This document shows, in pieces, positions 7,183 through 14,881 of a DNA stretch of 64,000 bases. The translations under genes were made by a program, and so were the position numbers. The notes beneath the pieces are model-generated. The model was not told the origin of the DNA. It saw only the letters and a program-made list of their open reading frames with translations, and ran no database searches. The stretch comes from Neomoorella thermoacetica (lineage in GTDB: Bacteria > Bacillota > DSM-521 > Neomoorellales > Neomoorellaceae), in contig NZ_MDDC01000002.1 of the NCBI RefSeq assembly GCF_001875325.1, positions 62,001 to 126,000 of the forward strand. Reading direction: 5' to 3'. How positions within the stretch are numbered: the stretch's first letter is position 1; every line of letters starts with the position of its first letter.

Positions 7183-8514
7183 TTGCGGGAATGGCCCTTC
7201 CGTTTACGGCCGCCCCAGATAATGGTCCTGGGTTTCGGACTGGTAATCGCCACCGGTACGCTGTTACTCAGCCTGCCGGTGGCCAGCCAGACCGGGCACC
7301 CGGTGGCGGTCATTGACGCCCTGTTTACAGCCACGTCGGCTACCGCTGTAACAGGGTTGACTACTGTCGATACCCAAACTACTTATTCCCTTTTTGGAGA
7401 ACTGGTAATCCTCGCTTTAATACAGACCGGCGGCCTGGGCTTCATGACCCTGTCAACCCTGGTCGCTTTACTTATTGGTAAGCGCATTACCCTGCGGGAG
7501 AGGCTGGTCATGCAGGAAGCCATGAACCAGCTGACGGTAGAAGGGGTAGTGCGCCTGAGCAAGTACGTTTTGGTATTTACCCTGCTGGCCGAAGGCCTGG
7601 GGGCCGTTATCTTAAGTATGCGTTTTAGCCGGCAAATGCCCCTGGGACAGGCCATCTATTTTGGCATTTTCCACTCTGTTTCCGCCTTTTGTAATGCCGG
7701 TTTTGATCTTTTCTCCAAGAGCCTGGTGGATTACCGGGGCGACTGGGTGGTCAACCTGGTTATTACCGGCCTGATTATCACCGGGGGCATTGGTTTCAGC
7801 GTCGTGGCAGATATTTATACCAAACGCTCCTGGCAGCGCCTTTCCCTGCACAGCAAAATTGTTATCCGGACTACATTATGGTTAATCCTCGCAGGTACAC
7901 TAATTATACTGGCGCTGGAGTATACTAATGCCAAGAGCCTGGCTCCTTTGCCCTTGAGCGAGAAGGTGCTGGCCGCCTATTTCCAGGCAGTTACCCCCAG
8001 GACGGCCGGATTTAATACCCTCAGTATCGCCGATTTAAGACCGGTAACCCTGTTATTCATCATAATTCTGATGTTTATCGGCGCTTCGCCGGGGTCGACG
8101 GGCGGTGGTATTAAAACAAGTACCTTTGCGGCCATCGCCGCTGCCATCTGGACCATTATCCGGGGTAACGTAGATATAGAAGTCTTCGGCCGGCGCTTAC
8201 CCCGGGACACGGTGTTGAAGGCCCTGGCCATAGCGGCTGTTTCCATGCTCCTGGTAGTTACGGTCACGGGTATTTTGTTAATTACCGAAGGGGCTGAGCT
8301 GGAGACAGTACTTTTTGAAGTAACTTCAGCCTTTGGTACCGTCGGTCTTACCATGGGCTTGACACCCCGCCTGACGGTTATTGGCAAATTGTTGATTTCT
8401 GCTACCATGTTTACGGGTCGCGTTGGTCCCCTGACCCTGGCCTTTGCCATTGCCCAGCGTCTGGGTCGCCAGGGAGTAAAACATTATCCTGAGGAGAGGA
8501 TTATTGTTGGCTAA
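7183..8514 (+). CDS. ktrB: KtrB/TrkH-family potassium channel subunit
   Basis: A membrane protein of 443 residues that conducts potassium (or sodium-coupled potassium) uptake. Four channel repeats are visible through their pore signatures: SATAVTGLTT, SAFCNAGFDL, VTPRTAGFNTL and SAFGTVGLTMG, each with the filter glycine. About eight to ten hydrophobic helices surround them. The start is TTG at 7183. AGGTGAAGG lies 12 bases upstream, an in-frame stop excludes an earlier start, and the first residues (REWPFRLRPPQIMVLGFG) fit the family. The next gene overlaps by 11 bp and encodes the gating ring, so the two form one complex. Confidence 0.9.
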   Translation: MREWPFRLRPPQIMVLGFGLVIATGTLLLSLPVASQTGHPVAVIDALFTATSATAVTGLTTVDTQTTYSLFGELVILALIQTGGLGFMTLSTLVALLIGKRITLRERLVMQEAMNQLTVEGVVRLSKYVLVFTLLAEGLGAVILSMRFSRQMPLGQAIYFGIFHSVSAFCNAGFDLFSKSLVDYRGDWVVNLVITGLIITGGIGFSVVADIYTKRSWQRLSLHSKIVIRTTLWLILAGTLIILALEYTNAKSLAPLPLSEKVLAAYFQAVTPRTAGFNTLSIADLRPVTLLFIIILMFIGASPGSTGGGIKTSTFAAIAAAIWTIIRGNVDIEVFGRRLPRDTVLKALAIAAVSMLLVVTVTGILLITEGAELETVLFEVTSAFGTVGLTMGLTPRLTVIGKLLISATMFTGRVGPLTLAFAIAQRLGRQGVKHYPEERIIVG

Positions 8515-9175
8515 AGGGGGTAAAGCTCTGAAACAGTTCGCCGTAATCGGCCTGGGCCGTTTTGGAACCAGCGTGGCCCGGACCCTTAGCCGTATGGGGC
8601 ACCAGGTGATAGCCATCGACAGCGACGAGGCCAAGGTAGAAGCCCTGATGGATGAAGTAACCACGGCAGTCCAGGCTGATGCCCGGGATGAGGAGGCCCT
8701 GAAGGCGGCCGGCATCCGCAATGTGGATGTAGCCATTGTGGCCATCGGGGAAAATGTCGAGGCCAATATTCTGGTCACCCTTATCGTCAAGGAACTGGGC
8801 ATCAAGTGCGTGGTGGCCAAGGCCATAAATGACCAGCACGGTAAAGTTCTGGCTAAGATCGGCGCCGACAGGATTGTTTACCCGGAGCGGGATATGGGGG
8901 TCAGGGTGGCCCACACCCTGGCTTCCGGCAACGTCCTGGAACATATAGACCTCTCGCCGGAATATAGCATTGTTGAAATTGTGGCCCCAGCCAGGGTCGC
9001 CGGCAAGACCCTGGGGCAGCTCAATTTACGGGCCCAGCACGGGGTCAGCGTCATGGCCATCAAGCGAAACGACAAGATCTTAGCCGCCCCCGGCGCCGAT
9101 GATGTGGTGGAAGAAGGGGATATCCTGGTCCTGGTGGGCCGGAATAAAGCCCTGGAGAGGCTGCAGGAAAGCTAA
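8504..9175 (+). CDS. ktrA: KtrA/TrkA-type RCK gating subunit
   Basis: A cytosolic regulatory ring protein of 223 residues for the upstream channel. The RCK-N domain starts with the nucleotide-binding glycine motif GLGRFGTSVARTL and an acidic strand end (AIDSDEAKVEAL). The RCK-C domain (IVEIVAPARVAGKTLGQLNL to EGDILVLVGRNKALERL) fills the rest; RCK-C domains of this type bind c-di-AMP in some Firmicutes. The start is TTG at 8504, or the adjacent TTG at 8507, with GAGGAGAGG upstream inside the end of ktrB. The overlap suggests translational coupling. Confidence 0.9.
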   Translation: MLAKGGKALKQFAVIGLGRFGTSVARTLSRMGHQVIAIDSDEAKVEALMDEVTTAVQADARDEEALKAAGIRNVDVAIVAIGENVEANILVTLIVKELGIKCVVAKAINDQHGKVLAKIGADRIVYPERDMGVRVAHTLASGNVLEHIDLSPEYSIVEIVAPARVAGKTLGQLNLRAQHGVSVMAIKRNDKILAAPGADDVVEEGDILVLVGRNKALERLQES

Positions 9176-9287
9176 GGCAGGTTATATGGCTGCCGGTCAT
9201 GGTTCACCTTAGAGCTATCTTTTAAGGGGGATTTCAAAGATTACCGATCCGAATGAAAATGGCAACTAATCTGCGGAGAGAAAGCAG

Positions 9288-10106
9288 ATGGCCTTAATTA
9301 CTTCTCCAAACAACCGCTACGTAAAGCTGGCCCGCTCCCTGCAGGACCGCTCCTGGCGGGAAAAGAAGGGCCTTTATCTCATCGAGGGTATCCACCTGCT
9401 GGAAGAAGCCCTGCAGGCCGGCACGTCCCTGGAAGTAGTTTTACATAGTCCCCGCATTTTTACTACATCCCGGGGCGAAAAACTGGTAGCCGGCCTGCAA
9501 AGGGCCGGCTACCAGTGCCTGGCGGTAACGGAGGAGCTCATGGCCGGCATCAGCAACACCATGACGCCGCCGGGAATTGTGGCCGTGGCGCCAATGCAGG
9601 CAAAAAACCTTGCTGAGCTTCTGGCGGTGACGTTACCGCTCCATTTTCCTCCTTTATTTATAATCGCTGCCGGCATCCAGGACCCGGGCAACCTGGGGAC
9701 CATCTGGCGCACGGCCCTGGGAGCCGGGGCGACGGGCTTAATTTTAACTCGTGGCTGCGTAGACCCCTATAACCCCAAGGTGGTCCGGTCGGCCATGGGC
9801 GCGACCTTCCGGCTGCCGGTGGCCGGCGGCGTAGAGCCCGCCCTGCTGGCCCGGAAACTTCAGGATGCCGGGCTGAAGCTGGTAGTAGCTGACGTGGGTG
9901 CGCCCTTAACCCTCTGGCAGGTGGACCTGCGCCCGCCCCTGGCTTTGATAGTGGGCAGCGAGAACCACGGGCCCGGACCGGAATTGCTGGCTGCGGCTAC
10001 CGAACGGGTGGGCATCCCCTTGGTAGGACCAGTTGATTCCCTTAACGCCGCCGTGGCCGCGGCCCTCCTCCTCTATGAAGCCCTACGCCAGCGGCAGGGG
10101 GTATAA
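9288..10106 (+). CDS. TrmH/SpoU-family RNA 2'-O-methyltransferase
   Basis: A SPOUT-class methyltransferase of 272 residues that uses S-adenosylmethionine. A substrate-binding domain resembling L30e comes first (SPNNRYVKLARSLQDRSWREKKGLYLIEG). The knotted catalytic domain has motif 1 (GIQDPGNLGTIWRTA), motif 2 (IVGSENHGPGPELL) and motif 3 (GIPLVGPVDSLNAAVAAALLLYE). These match enzymes that methylate 23S rRNA, often encoded just upstream of pheST as here, although other genes intervene. The exact nucleotide target cannot be read from the sequence. Confidence 0.9.
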   Translation: MALITSPNNRYVKLARSLQDRSWREKKGLYLIEGIHLLEEALQAGTSLEVVLHSPRIFTTSRGEKLVAGLQRAGYQCLAVTEELMAGISNTMTPPGIVAVAPMQAKNLAELLAVTLPLHFPPLFIIAAGIQDPGNLGTIWRTALGAGATGLILTRGCVDPYNPKVVRSAMGATFRLPVAGGVEPALLARKLQDAGLKLVVADVGAPLTLWQVDLRPPLALIVGSENHGPGPELLAAATERVGIPLVGPVDSLNAAVAAALLLYEALRQRQGV

Positions 10107-10178
10107 CCTCCAGGGGTAAATCCAGGAAAAGGCCGTTGCTTTCAGGAAAACTTTGGGCTAGAATGGAGGTAAAGGCAG

Positions 10179-10619
10179 GTGAGCGCCATGCCCGAGGAGA
10201 GCTTGCGGGAAATAGCCGCCACCAATGAGCCGCCCCATACCCTGGCATCACCGGAATTCTTCTTTCTCTTACAGCGTATCGACCGGCTCGATGAGAAATT
10301 AACCAGGGAAATCCGGGACGGGGATCAAAGGTCAGAAGAACTCATCACCGCGGTGGATCAAAAGCTGACCCAGCGCATTGATGCGCTGGAGCAAAAACTG
10401 ACCCGACATATTGAAGAAGTAGAGCAAAAGCTGACCCAGCGTATTGATGCGGTGGAGCAAAAGCTGACCCGGCGTATGGATGCGCTGGAAGAAAAGCTGG
10501 GCTTGCGTATCGATAAACAGGATGACAAGCTTAATAGCCTTAAATTCTGGGCTATCGGCGCCGTCATTACCATATCCGTCGGCTTTATCGGCACGATAGC
10601 CACACTGCTGTATAAATAA
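10179..10619 (+). CDS. Coiled-coil membrane protein with 11-residue repeats
   Basis: A hypothetical protein of 146 residues. Residues 59-113 are five tandem 11-residue (hendecad) units of the pattern (V/L)-E-Q-K-L-T-x-R-I-D-A, predicting a long right-handed coiled coil. A hydrophobic helix at about 123-142 (AIGAVITISVGFIGTIATLL) anchors the C-terminus. It probably oligomerises, with a cytosolic or extracellular stalk tied to the membrane. No enzyme domain is seen and I do not recognise a named family. The GTG at 10179 follows GGAGGT by 8 bases; the ATG at 10188 is an alternative. Confidence 0.75.
   Translation: MSAMPEESLREIAATNEPPHTLASPEFFFLLQRIDRLDEKLTREIRDGDQRSEELITAVDQKLTQRIDALEQKLTRHIEEVEQKLTQRIDAVEQKLTRRMDALEEKLGLRIDKQDDKLNSLKFWAIGAVITISVGFIGTIATLLYK
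10353..10517 (+). repeat. Five tandem 33-bp units encoding hendecads
   Basis: Near-identical 33-base units built around GAGCAAAAGCTGACCC recur five times in frame. Such an array can expand or contract by slippage without breaking the frame, changing coiled-coil length in 11-residue steps. Confidence 0.85.
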
Positions 10620-10703
10620 AATTTCCCACCTATTTCCGGGTAGACCTGAAATCCAGGTTGCCGGCAAAACTCGAGGCTTCAAATTTTAATTTGTAAAAAC
10701 CCC

Positions 10704-10755
10704 AAAACTCCCCCGGCGAAGTTTTGCTTCCTTCTAAAGGGAGTTTTTTTATTTT
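10704..10755 (+). terminator. Probable terminator before the lipoprotein gene
   Basis: Nine-base arms AAAACTCCC (10704-10712) and GGGAGTTTT (10739-10747), with a 26-base loop, are followed by TTTATTTT. The loop is long for an intrinsic terminator. No other gene was seen in the 186 bp between the coiled-coil gene and the lipoprotein gene. Confidence 0.55.
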
Positions 10756-10805
10756 CCCGAATATGTACTCGTAACAGCAAGCACAAGGCGGGAGGGGAAG
10801 GAAAG

Positions 10806-10982
10806 GTGAAGCGATTTCTTAGTTCTCTACTCGTTATCTTAACAATCGCCCTGTTTTTAGCCGGTTGCGGCAGCAGTAAAAAATCAGTATCCGTCCAGAG
10901 CGGCTCCACAGACGAAAACTACCGGGGTGTAATCTACCAGGACGGCCTCCAGGGGCCGGAAAGCGGCAAACCCAACATTTAG
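10806..10982 (+). CDS. Small lipoprotein (58 aa)
   Basis: A short open frame with a clear lipoprotein signal: basic MKRF start, hydrophobic stretch LLVILTIALF, then lipobox LAGC with Cys21 as the lipidation site. The mature part is only 38 residues, polar, and ends in YRGVIYQDGLQGPESGKPNI. The start is GTG with GGAGG about ten bases upstream. It lies 123 bp before the TAT-exported molybdoenzyme with no terminator between them, so it may belong to that operon, perhaps as an accessory factor at the outer membrane face. I do not recognise a family. Confidence 0.7.
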   Translation: MKRFLSSLLVILTIALFLAGCGSSKKSVSVQSGSTDENYRGVIYQDGLQGPESGKPNI

Positions 10983-11105
10983 CCTCCGTGTCGCTCCTAT
11001 ATCGGGTTGAAAAATGCCAAATTAGGCGACCCGGAGGTTTTAGCCCCAGGCCAACCTGAAGTAGTTCTCCCGGATAATAACAAATCCACACGGAGGTGAA
11101 GAGGG

Positions 11106-13328
11106 ATGGCTTACCAGCTTTCCCGCCGGTCATTTCTGAAGGGCCTGGCCGCCGGCGGCGCCTTAACAGCCCTGACGGCTTATGGCGGCCTGAAAATGGC
11201 CCCTACCGCCGCCGGGGTGGCGGACGGTTATCCGGAAGCGGCGGCCGGGGCCAGGGTCTTCCGCAATGTCTGCCCTCGCAATTGCTACGATACCTGCAGC
11301 ATGCTTAGTTACGTCAAAGACGGGATCTTACGCAAGGTCAGCGGCGACCCGGCCAATACCTTTACCAACGGGCGCCTGTGCGTCAAGGGTTACACCTACA
11401 CCCGCCGGGTCTACAGCCCCGACCGTCTCAAGTACCCCATGAAGCAGGATAAACGTGGCTCGGGCAGGTGGCAACGTATCTCCTGGGACGAGGCCCTGGA
11501 TATCATTGCCCGCAAAATCCTGGACATCAAGAAACAATACGGCAGCACCCTGCCTGTATGCTTAAATAAATACTCAGGCAATTTTGATATTCTCCATTAT
11601 GGCATTGAGGGAATGATGAGCAGCATCGGCTATACCACCAGGGCCCTGGGGACGCCCTGCTGGCCGGCCGGTATCGATGCCCAGACCTATGACTTTGGTA
11701 CCCTCTGGAATAATGATCCCGAGGACCTGGTTAACTCCCGTTATATCATCCTCTGGGGGGTCAACCCTGCCTGGACTTCGGTCCACTCCATGCGCTTCCT
11801 TTATGCTGCCCGGGAAAAGGGGGCAAAGCTCGTCGTCATCGATCCCGTCGTCACCCAGACGGCCTCCAAGGCCGACCTCTATTTACAGATCAAACCCGCC
11901 ACTGATGGCGCCCTGGCCCTGGGGATGGCCCGTCACATCCTGGATAACGGCTGGGTGGATCAGGAGTATCTCAAGGCCAATGCCGTAGGCTGGGAAGAGT
12001 TTTTCGCCTATCTCCGCCGGGAAGTAACCCTTGATTGGGCGAGCAAGGTCACCGGTATCCCAGCCGGGGTGATTGCCGACCTGGCCCGGGAGTATGCCAC
12101 CACCAAACCGGCGGCCATCTGGATCGGTTACGGCCTGCAGCGGCACACCAACGGCGGCCAGAACGTCCGGGCCATTGACGCCCTGGCGGCCATAACCGGC
12201 AATGTGGGTAAAAGCGGTGGCGGCGCCCTTTACGGCCACCTGGAGACTTGGGGGTTCAACTACGCCGCCATGACCATGCCCAAACCGGCAGGCGCCTTGG
12301 GGGTAAAAAAGCCGGACGGTACCATGAGTGACCGTTTTATTAACATCAATAACTTTGGCGCCGAACTCCTTAATGTTAAGGATCCGCCTGTGAAGATGCT
12401 CTGGATCGCCTGCCGTAACCCTCTATCCCAGGATCCAGAACCTCAGGTGGTCCAGAAGGCCTTTGAGAATATGGATCTGGTGGTGACGGTAGATCACTTC
12501 CTCACCCGCACCGCCGCCTGGTCGGACATCGTCCTCCCGGCCACCACCCAGTTTGAGGAATATGGCGTCAATGCCAGCTACTGGCACTACTGGGTGGGAA
12601 TTAACGAACAAGCCATTGAACCCTATTTTGAAGCCAAAAACGACGTCCAGATCGCCATGCTCCTTTCAGCCAAATTGAACGCCCTGGAGCCAGGCTCCTG
12701 CACCTATCCCACCGGCGGTAGCCTGGAAGAGCTAGTGGGCAAGGAGTTCAACCAGAAAATGCTGGACCTCCTGGGCATAGCCGATTACCGGGAACTAAAG
12801 CAGGGCCCGCGCAAGGCCAAACTCCTTACGGCAGCCTGGAGTGATGGCAAGTTCCGTACACCCTCTGGCAAGATCGAGATTAAATCCTCAGAGGCACCGA
12901 AATACGGCCTACCGGCCCTGCCGGTTTATGTCCCGGAGAAGCAGGCGCCGCCGGAGTATCCCTATCGTTTCATCACGCCCCACTGGCGCCATGGCCTCCA
13001 CTCCCAGTTCCAGAATATCGACTGGATGATGAATGTCAGCCCCGAACCCTTTGTGGAGATCCATCCAGCTACGGCGGCCGCCAAGGGGATCAGGGACGGC
13101 GACTGGGTGAAGATCTATAATGAGATCGGCTACCTAACCCTGAAAGCTAGGATAACGGCCACGACGGCACCGGAGATCCTGGTGGCCTACGAGGCCTGGT
13201 ACAAGGATCTGGATTACAACTTGAACTACACTGTGAAGGCCGTGCCCAGCGATATGGGTAAAAAGGCAACCGGCAACCGCGGCCTGGCCTTCCACGACAA
13301 CTTCGTCAATATCGAGAAGGTGAGGTGA
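11106..13328 (+). CDS. Molybdopterin oxidoreductase catalytic subunit, TAT-exported (DmsA/PhsA-like)
   Basis: A catalytic subunit of 740 residues of a complex iron-sulfur molybdoenzyme. The twin-arginine signal SRRSFLKGL (residues 6-14) predicts export after cofactor insertion. An N-terminal [4Fe-4S] site is formed by Cys56, Cys60, Cys64 and Cys92 (CPRNCYDTC and LCVKG). Further conserved stretches are SGRWQRISWDEALDIIA, GLQRHTNGGQNVRAIDAL and the C-terminal MopB domain beginning near RFITPHWRHGLHSQ. Cys185 in GTPCWPAG is conserved in the second paralogue and is a candidate molybdenum ligand (inference). GGAGGTG precedes the ATG. It overlaps the Fe-S subunit gene by 4 bp. The substrate cannot be told from sequence. 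Confidence 0.92.
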   Translation: MAYQLSRRSFLKGLAAGGALTALTAYGGLKMAPTAAGVADGYPEAAAGARVFRNVCPRNCYDTCSMLSYVKDGILRKVSGDPANTFTNGRLCVKGYTYTRRVYSPDRLKYPMKQDKRGSGRWQRISWDEALDIIARKILDIKKQYGSTLPVCLNKYSGNFDILHYGIEGMMSSIGYTTRALGTPCWPAGIDAQTYDFGTLWNNDPEDLVNSRYIILWGVNPAWTSVHSMRFLYAAREKGAKLVVIDPVVTQTASKADLYLQIKPATDGALALGMARHILDNGWVDQEYLKANAVGWEEFFAYLRREVTLDWASKVTGIPAGVIADLAREYATTKPAAIWIGYGLQRHTNGGQNVRAIDALAAITGNVGKSGGGALYGHLETWGFNYAAMTMPKPAGALGVKKPDGTMSDRFININNFGAELLNVKDPPVKMLWIACRNPLSQDPEPQVVQKAFENMDLVVTVDHFLTRTAAWSDIVLPATTQFEEYGVNASYWHYWVGINEQAIEPYFEAKNDVQIAMLLSAKLNALEPGSCTYPTGGSLEELVGKEFNQKMLDLLGIADYRELKQGPRKAKLLTAAWSDGKFRTPSGKIEIKSSEAPKYGLPALPVYVPEKQAPPEYPYRFITPHWRHGLHSQFQNIDWMMNVSPEPFVEIHPATAAAKGIRDGDWVKIYNEIGYLTLKARITATTAPEILVAYEAWYKDLDYNLNYTVKAVPSDMGKKATGNRGLAFHDNFVNIEKVR

Positions 13329-13903
13329 GAGCGTTGGGCAAGCAATTGGGTTTCCTGGTTGATACGGAAAAATGTATCGGCTGCTTTGGCTGTGAAATGG
13401 CCTGTAAGAATGAATACCAGGCGGAGGTTAAACCCCGCTGGCGGAGGGTATACCAGCAGAAAGAGGGCAATCTTCCTTACCCGGAGCGCAACTTTATGTC
13501 CCTGGCCTGTAACCACTGCGCCGACCCGGCCTGTCTCAAGGTTTGTCCTGTGGGGGCTTACAGCAAGCGGGAAGACGGCATCGTCCTCCATGACCACGGC
13601 CGCTGTATTGGTTGCCGCCTGTGCACCATGGCCTGCCCCTACGGCGCACCCCAGTATAATGAAAAGGAAGGTAAGGTGGAAAAGTGCCAGCTCTGCTACC
13701 AGAAAATCGACCGGGGCGAGGAGCCGGCTTGCGTGGCTGCTTGCCCGGTGGGGGCCCTGGAGCTGATTAAAGACCTGGCCTCTTTTCCGGGCCCGGGAAC
13801 AGTTAAAGAGCTACCTGGATTTCCCGACATTACTATTACCCGGCCTTCCGTCCGCTTCGTGCCGCCCAGGACCGGAATCCAGATCAGGAGGGATGCTGAA
13901 TGA
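13325..13903 (+). CDS. Four-cluster ferredoxin subunit (DmsB/PhsB-like)
   Basis: An electron-transfer subunit of 192 residues with sixteen-cysteine architecture for four [4Fe-4S] clusters: CIGCFGCEMAC, CNHCADPAC with a following CPVGA, CIGCRLCTMAC, and CQLC with CVAACP. It wires the catalytic subunit to the membrane anchor and has no signal peptide of its own, as expected for hitchhiker export with the TAT subunit. The GTG start overlaps the upstream stop (GTGA). The next gene starts in an ATGA overlap, so the three are translationally coupled. Confidence 0.93.
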   Translation: MRALGKQLGFLVDTEKCIGCFGCEMACKNEYQAEVKPRWRRVYQQKEGNLPYPERNFMSLACNHCADPACLKVCPVGAYSKREDGIVLHDHGRCIGCRLCTMACPYGAPQYNEKEGKVEKCQLCYQKIDRGEEPACVAACPVGALELIKDLASFPGPGTVKELPGFPDITITRPSVRFVPPRTGIQIRRDAE

Positions 13904-14730
13904 CGAACTGGGAATGGCCCCTGGTTTTCTTTACTGTCCTCTCCCAGATGGCCGTTGGCTACCTGGCCCTGGTGGTACCGGCGACAGCCGGTGGGAAAGG
14001 CAACCATGCCCGCATTTACCTCCTGCCGGCCGGGTTGCTGGCGGCGGCCATGGTTATCTCCCTGGCCCACCTGGGTCACCCGGAGAATGCCTACCGCGCC
14101 TTAACCCATCTGGGTTCCTCCTGGCTCAGCCGGGAAGTCCTGCTTTTCGGCCTGACCTTCCTGTTGCTGGTATTTACCATCCTGGTGGCCAGAGCCGCCA
14201 ACCAATTCCTGGTACGGGTGACCGCCGTCCTGGCCCTGGGTAGCGGCCTCCTGGGCATCCTGGCTAGCGCTATGATCTACGTCCTGCCGGCCCGGCCGGC
14301 CTGGAATAACTTTAATACCGTCCTTACCTTTTATCTTACCGCCTTTTTGCTAGGCCCGGCCCTGGGCCTCTTTATGCAGCGCTTTTCCCCCGGCCCGGCG
14401 GCCGGGGTGGAAGGGAGCGCTACCGGCAGGGCCCTGGCTTTGCTCCTGGTCTTAAGCATCATCAGTTCCCTTTCCTATCTTAGTTTACTGGCCGGCGCCG
14501 GGCCGGAAGCCCGGCTCACCGTCCACGCCCTTGTTGCCAGCCCCTGGTGGTGGCTGCGGGTGGTGGCCGGGTGGCTGGCGCCCCTGGGCCTTAGCTACCA
14601 GCTATACCGCAAGGGCCATGGCTCCCTGGCCTTGACCCTGGCCCTCCTGATCCTGTTGCTGGCGGGAGAACTGATGGGCCGGGCGCTCTTTTACGGCACA
14701 GCCGTGCCTCTGATTGAAGGGTTACTGTAA
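13900..14730 (+). CDS. DmsC-like membrane anchor subunit
   Basis: A very hydrophobic protein of 276 residues with about eight transmembrane helices. The family stretch SLAHLGHPENAYRALTHLG followed by SSWLSREVL matches the DmsC family of quinol-oxidising membrane anchors. It would pass electrons from menaquinol to the Fe-S subunit. The ATG overlaps the preceding stop. The operon ends shortly after at a strong terminator. Confidence 0.9.
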   Translation: MTNWEWPLVFFTVLSQMAVGYLALVVPATAGGKGNHARIYLLPAGLLAAAMVISLAHLGHPENAYRALTHLGSSWLSREVLLFGLTFLLLVFTILVARAANQFLVRVTAVLALGSGLLGILASAMIYVLPARPAWNNFNTVLTFYLTAFLLGPALGLFMQRFSPGPAAGVEGSATGRALALLLVLSIISSLSYLSLLAGAGPEARLTVHALVASPWWWLRVVAGWLAPLGLSYQLYRKGHGSLALTLALLILLLAGELMGRALFYGTAVPLIEGLL

Positions 14731-14772
14731 AAGAATTGACGGGAATCTATTTCTCTTCCTGGTATCTAGCGG

Positions 14773-14799
14773 AAAACCCCTCTTTGAGAGGGGTTTTTG
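14773..14799 (+). terminator. Terminator after the first molybdoenzyme operon
   Basis: AAAACCCCTC-TTT-GAGAGGGGTTTTT forms a tight hairpin with a T-run, 40 bases after the anchor gene. Confidence 0.9.
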
Positions 14800-14881
14800 C
14801 CCGTTTTGCGGCTATAGACACGGATATTCGATATAAAGTAAAATAAATTGTGAACGGGGTGGCAGAAGGGGGAAGGGGCCT

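Noticed and set aside
10353-10517. Possible CRISPR-like array
   Set aside because: The 33-bp units are contiguous without spacers and lie in frame in a coding region, so they are a protein repeat. No CRISPR array was seen elsewhere.
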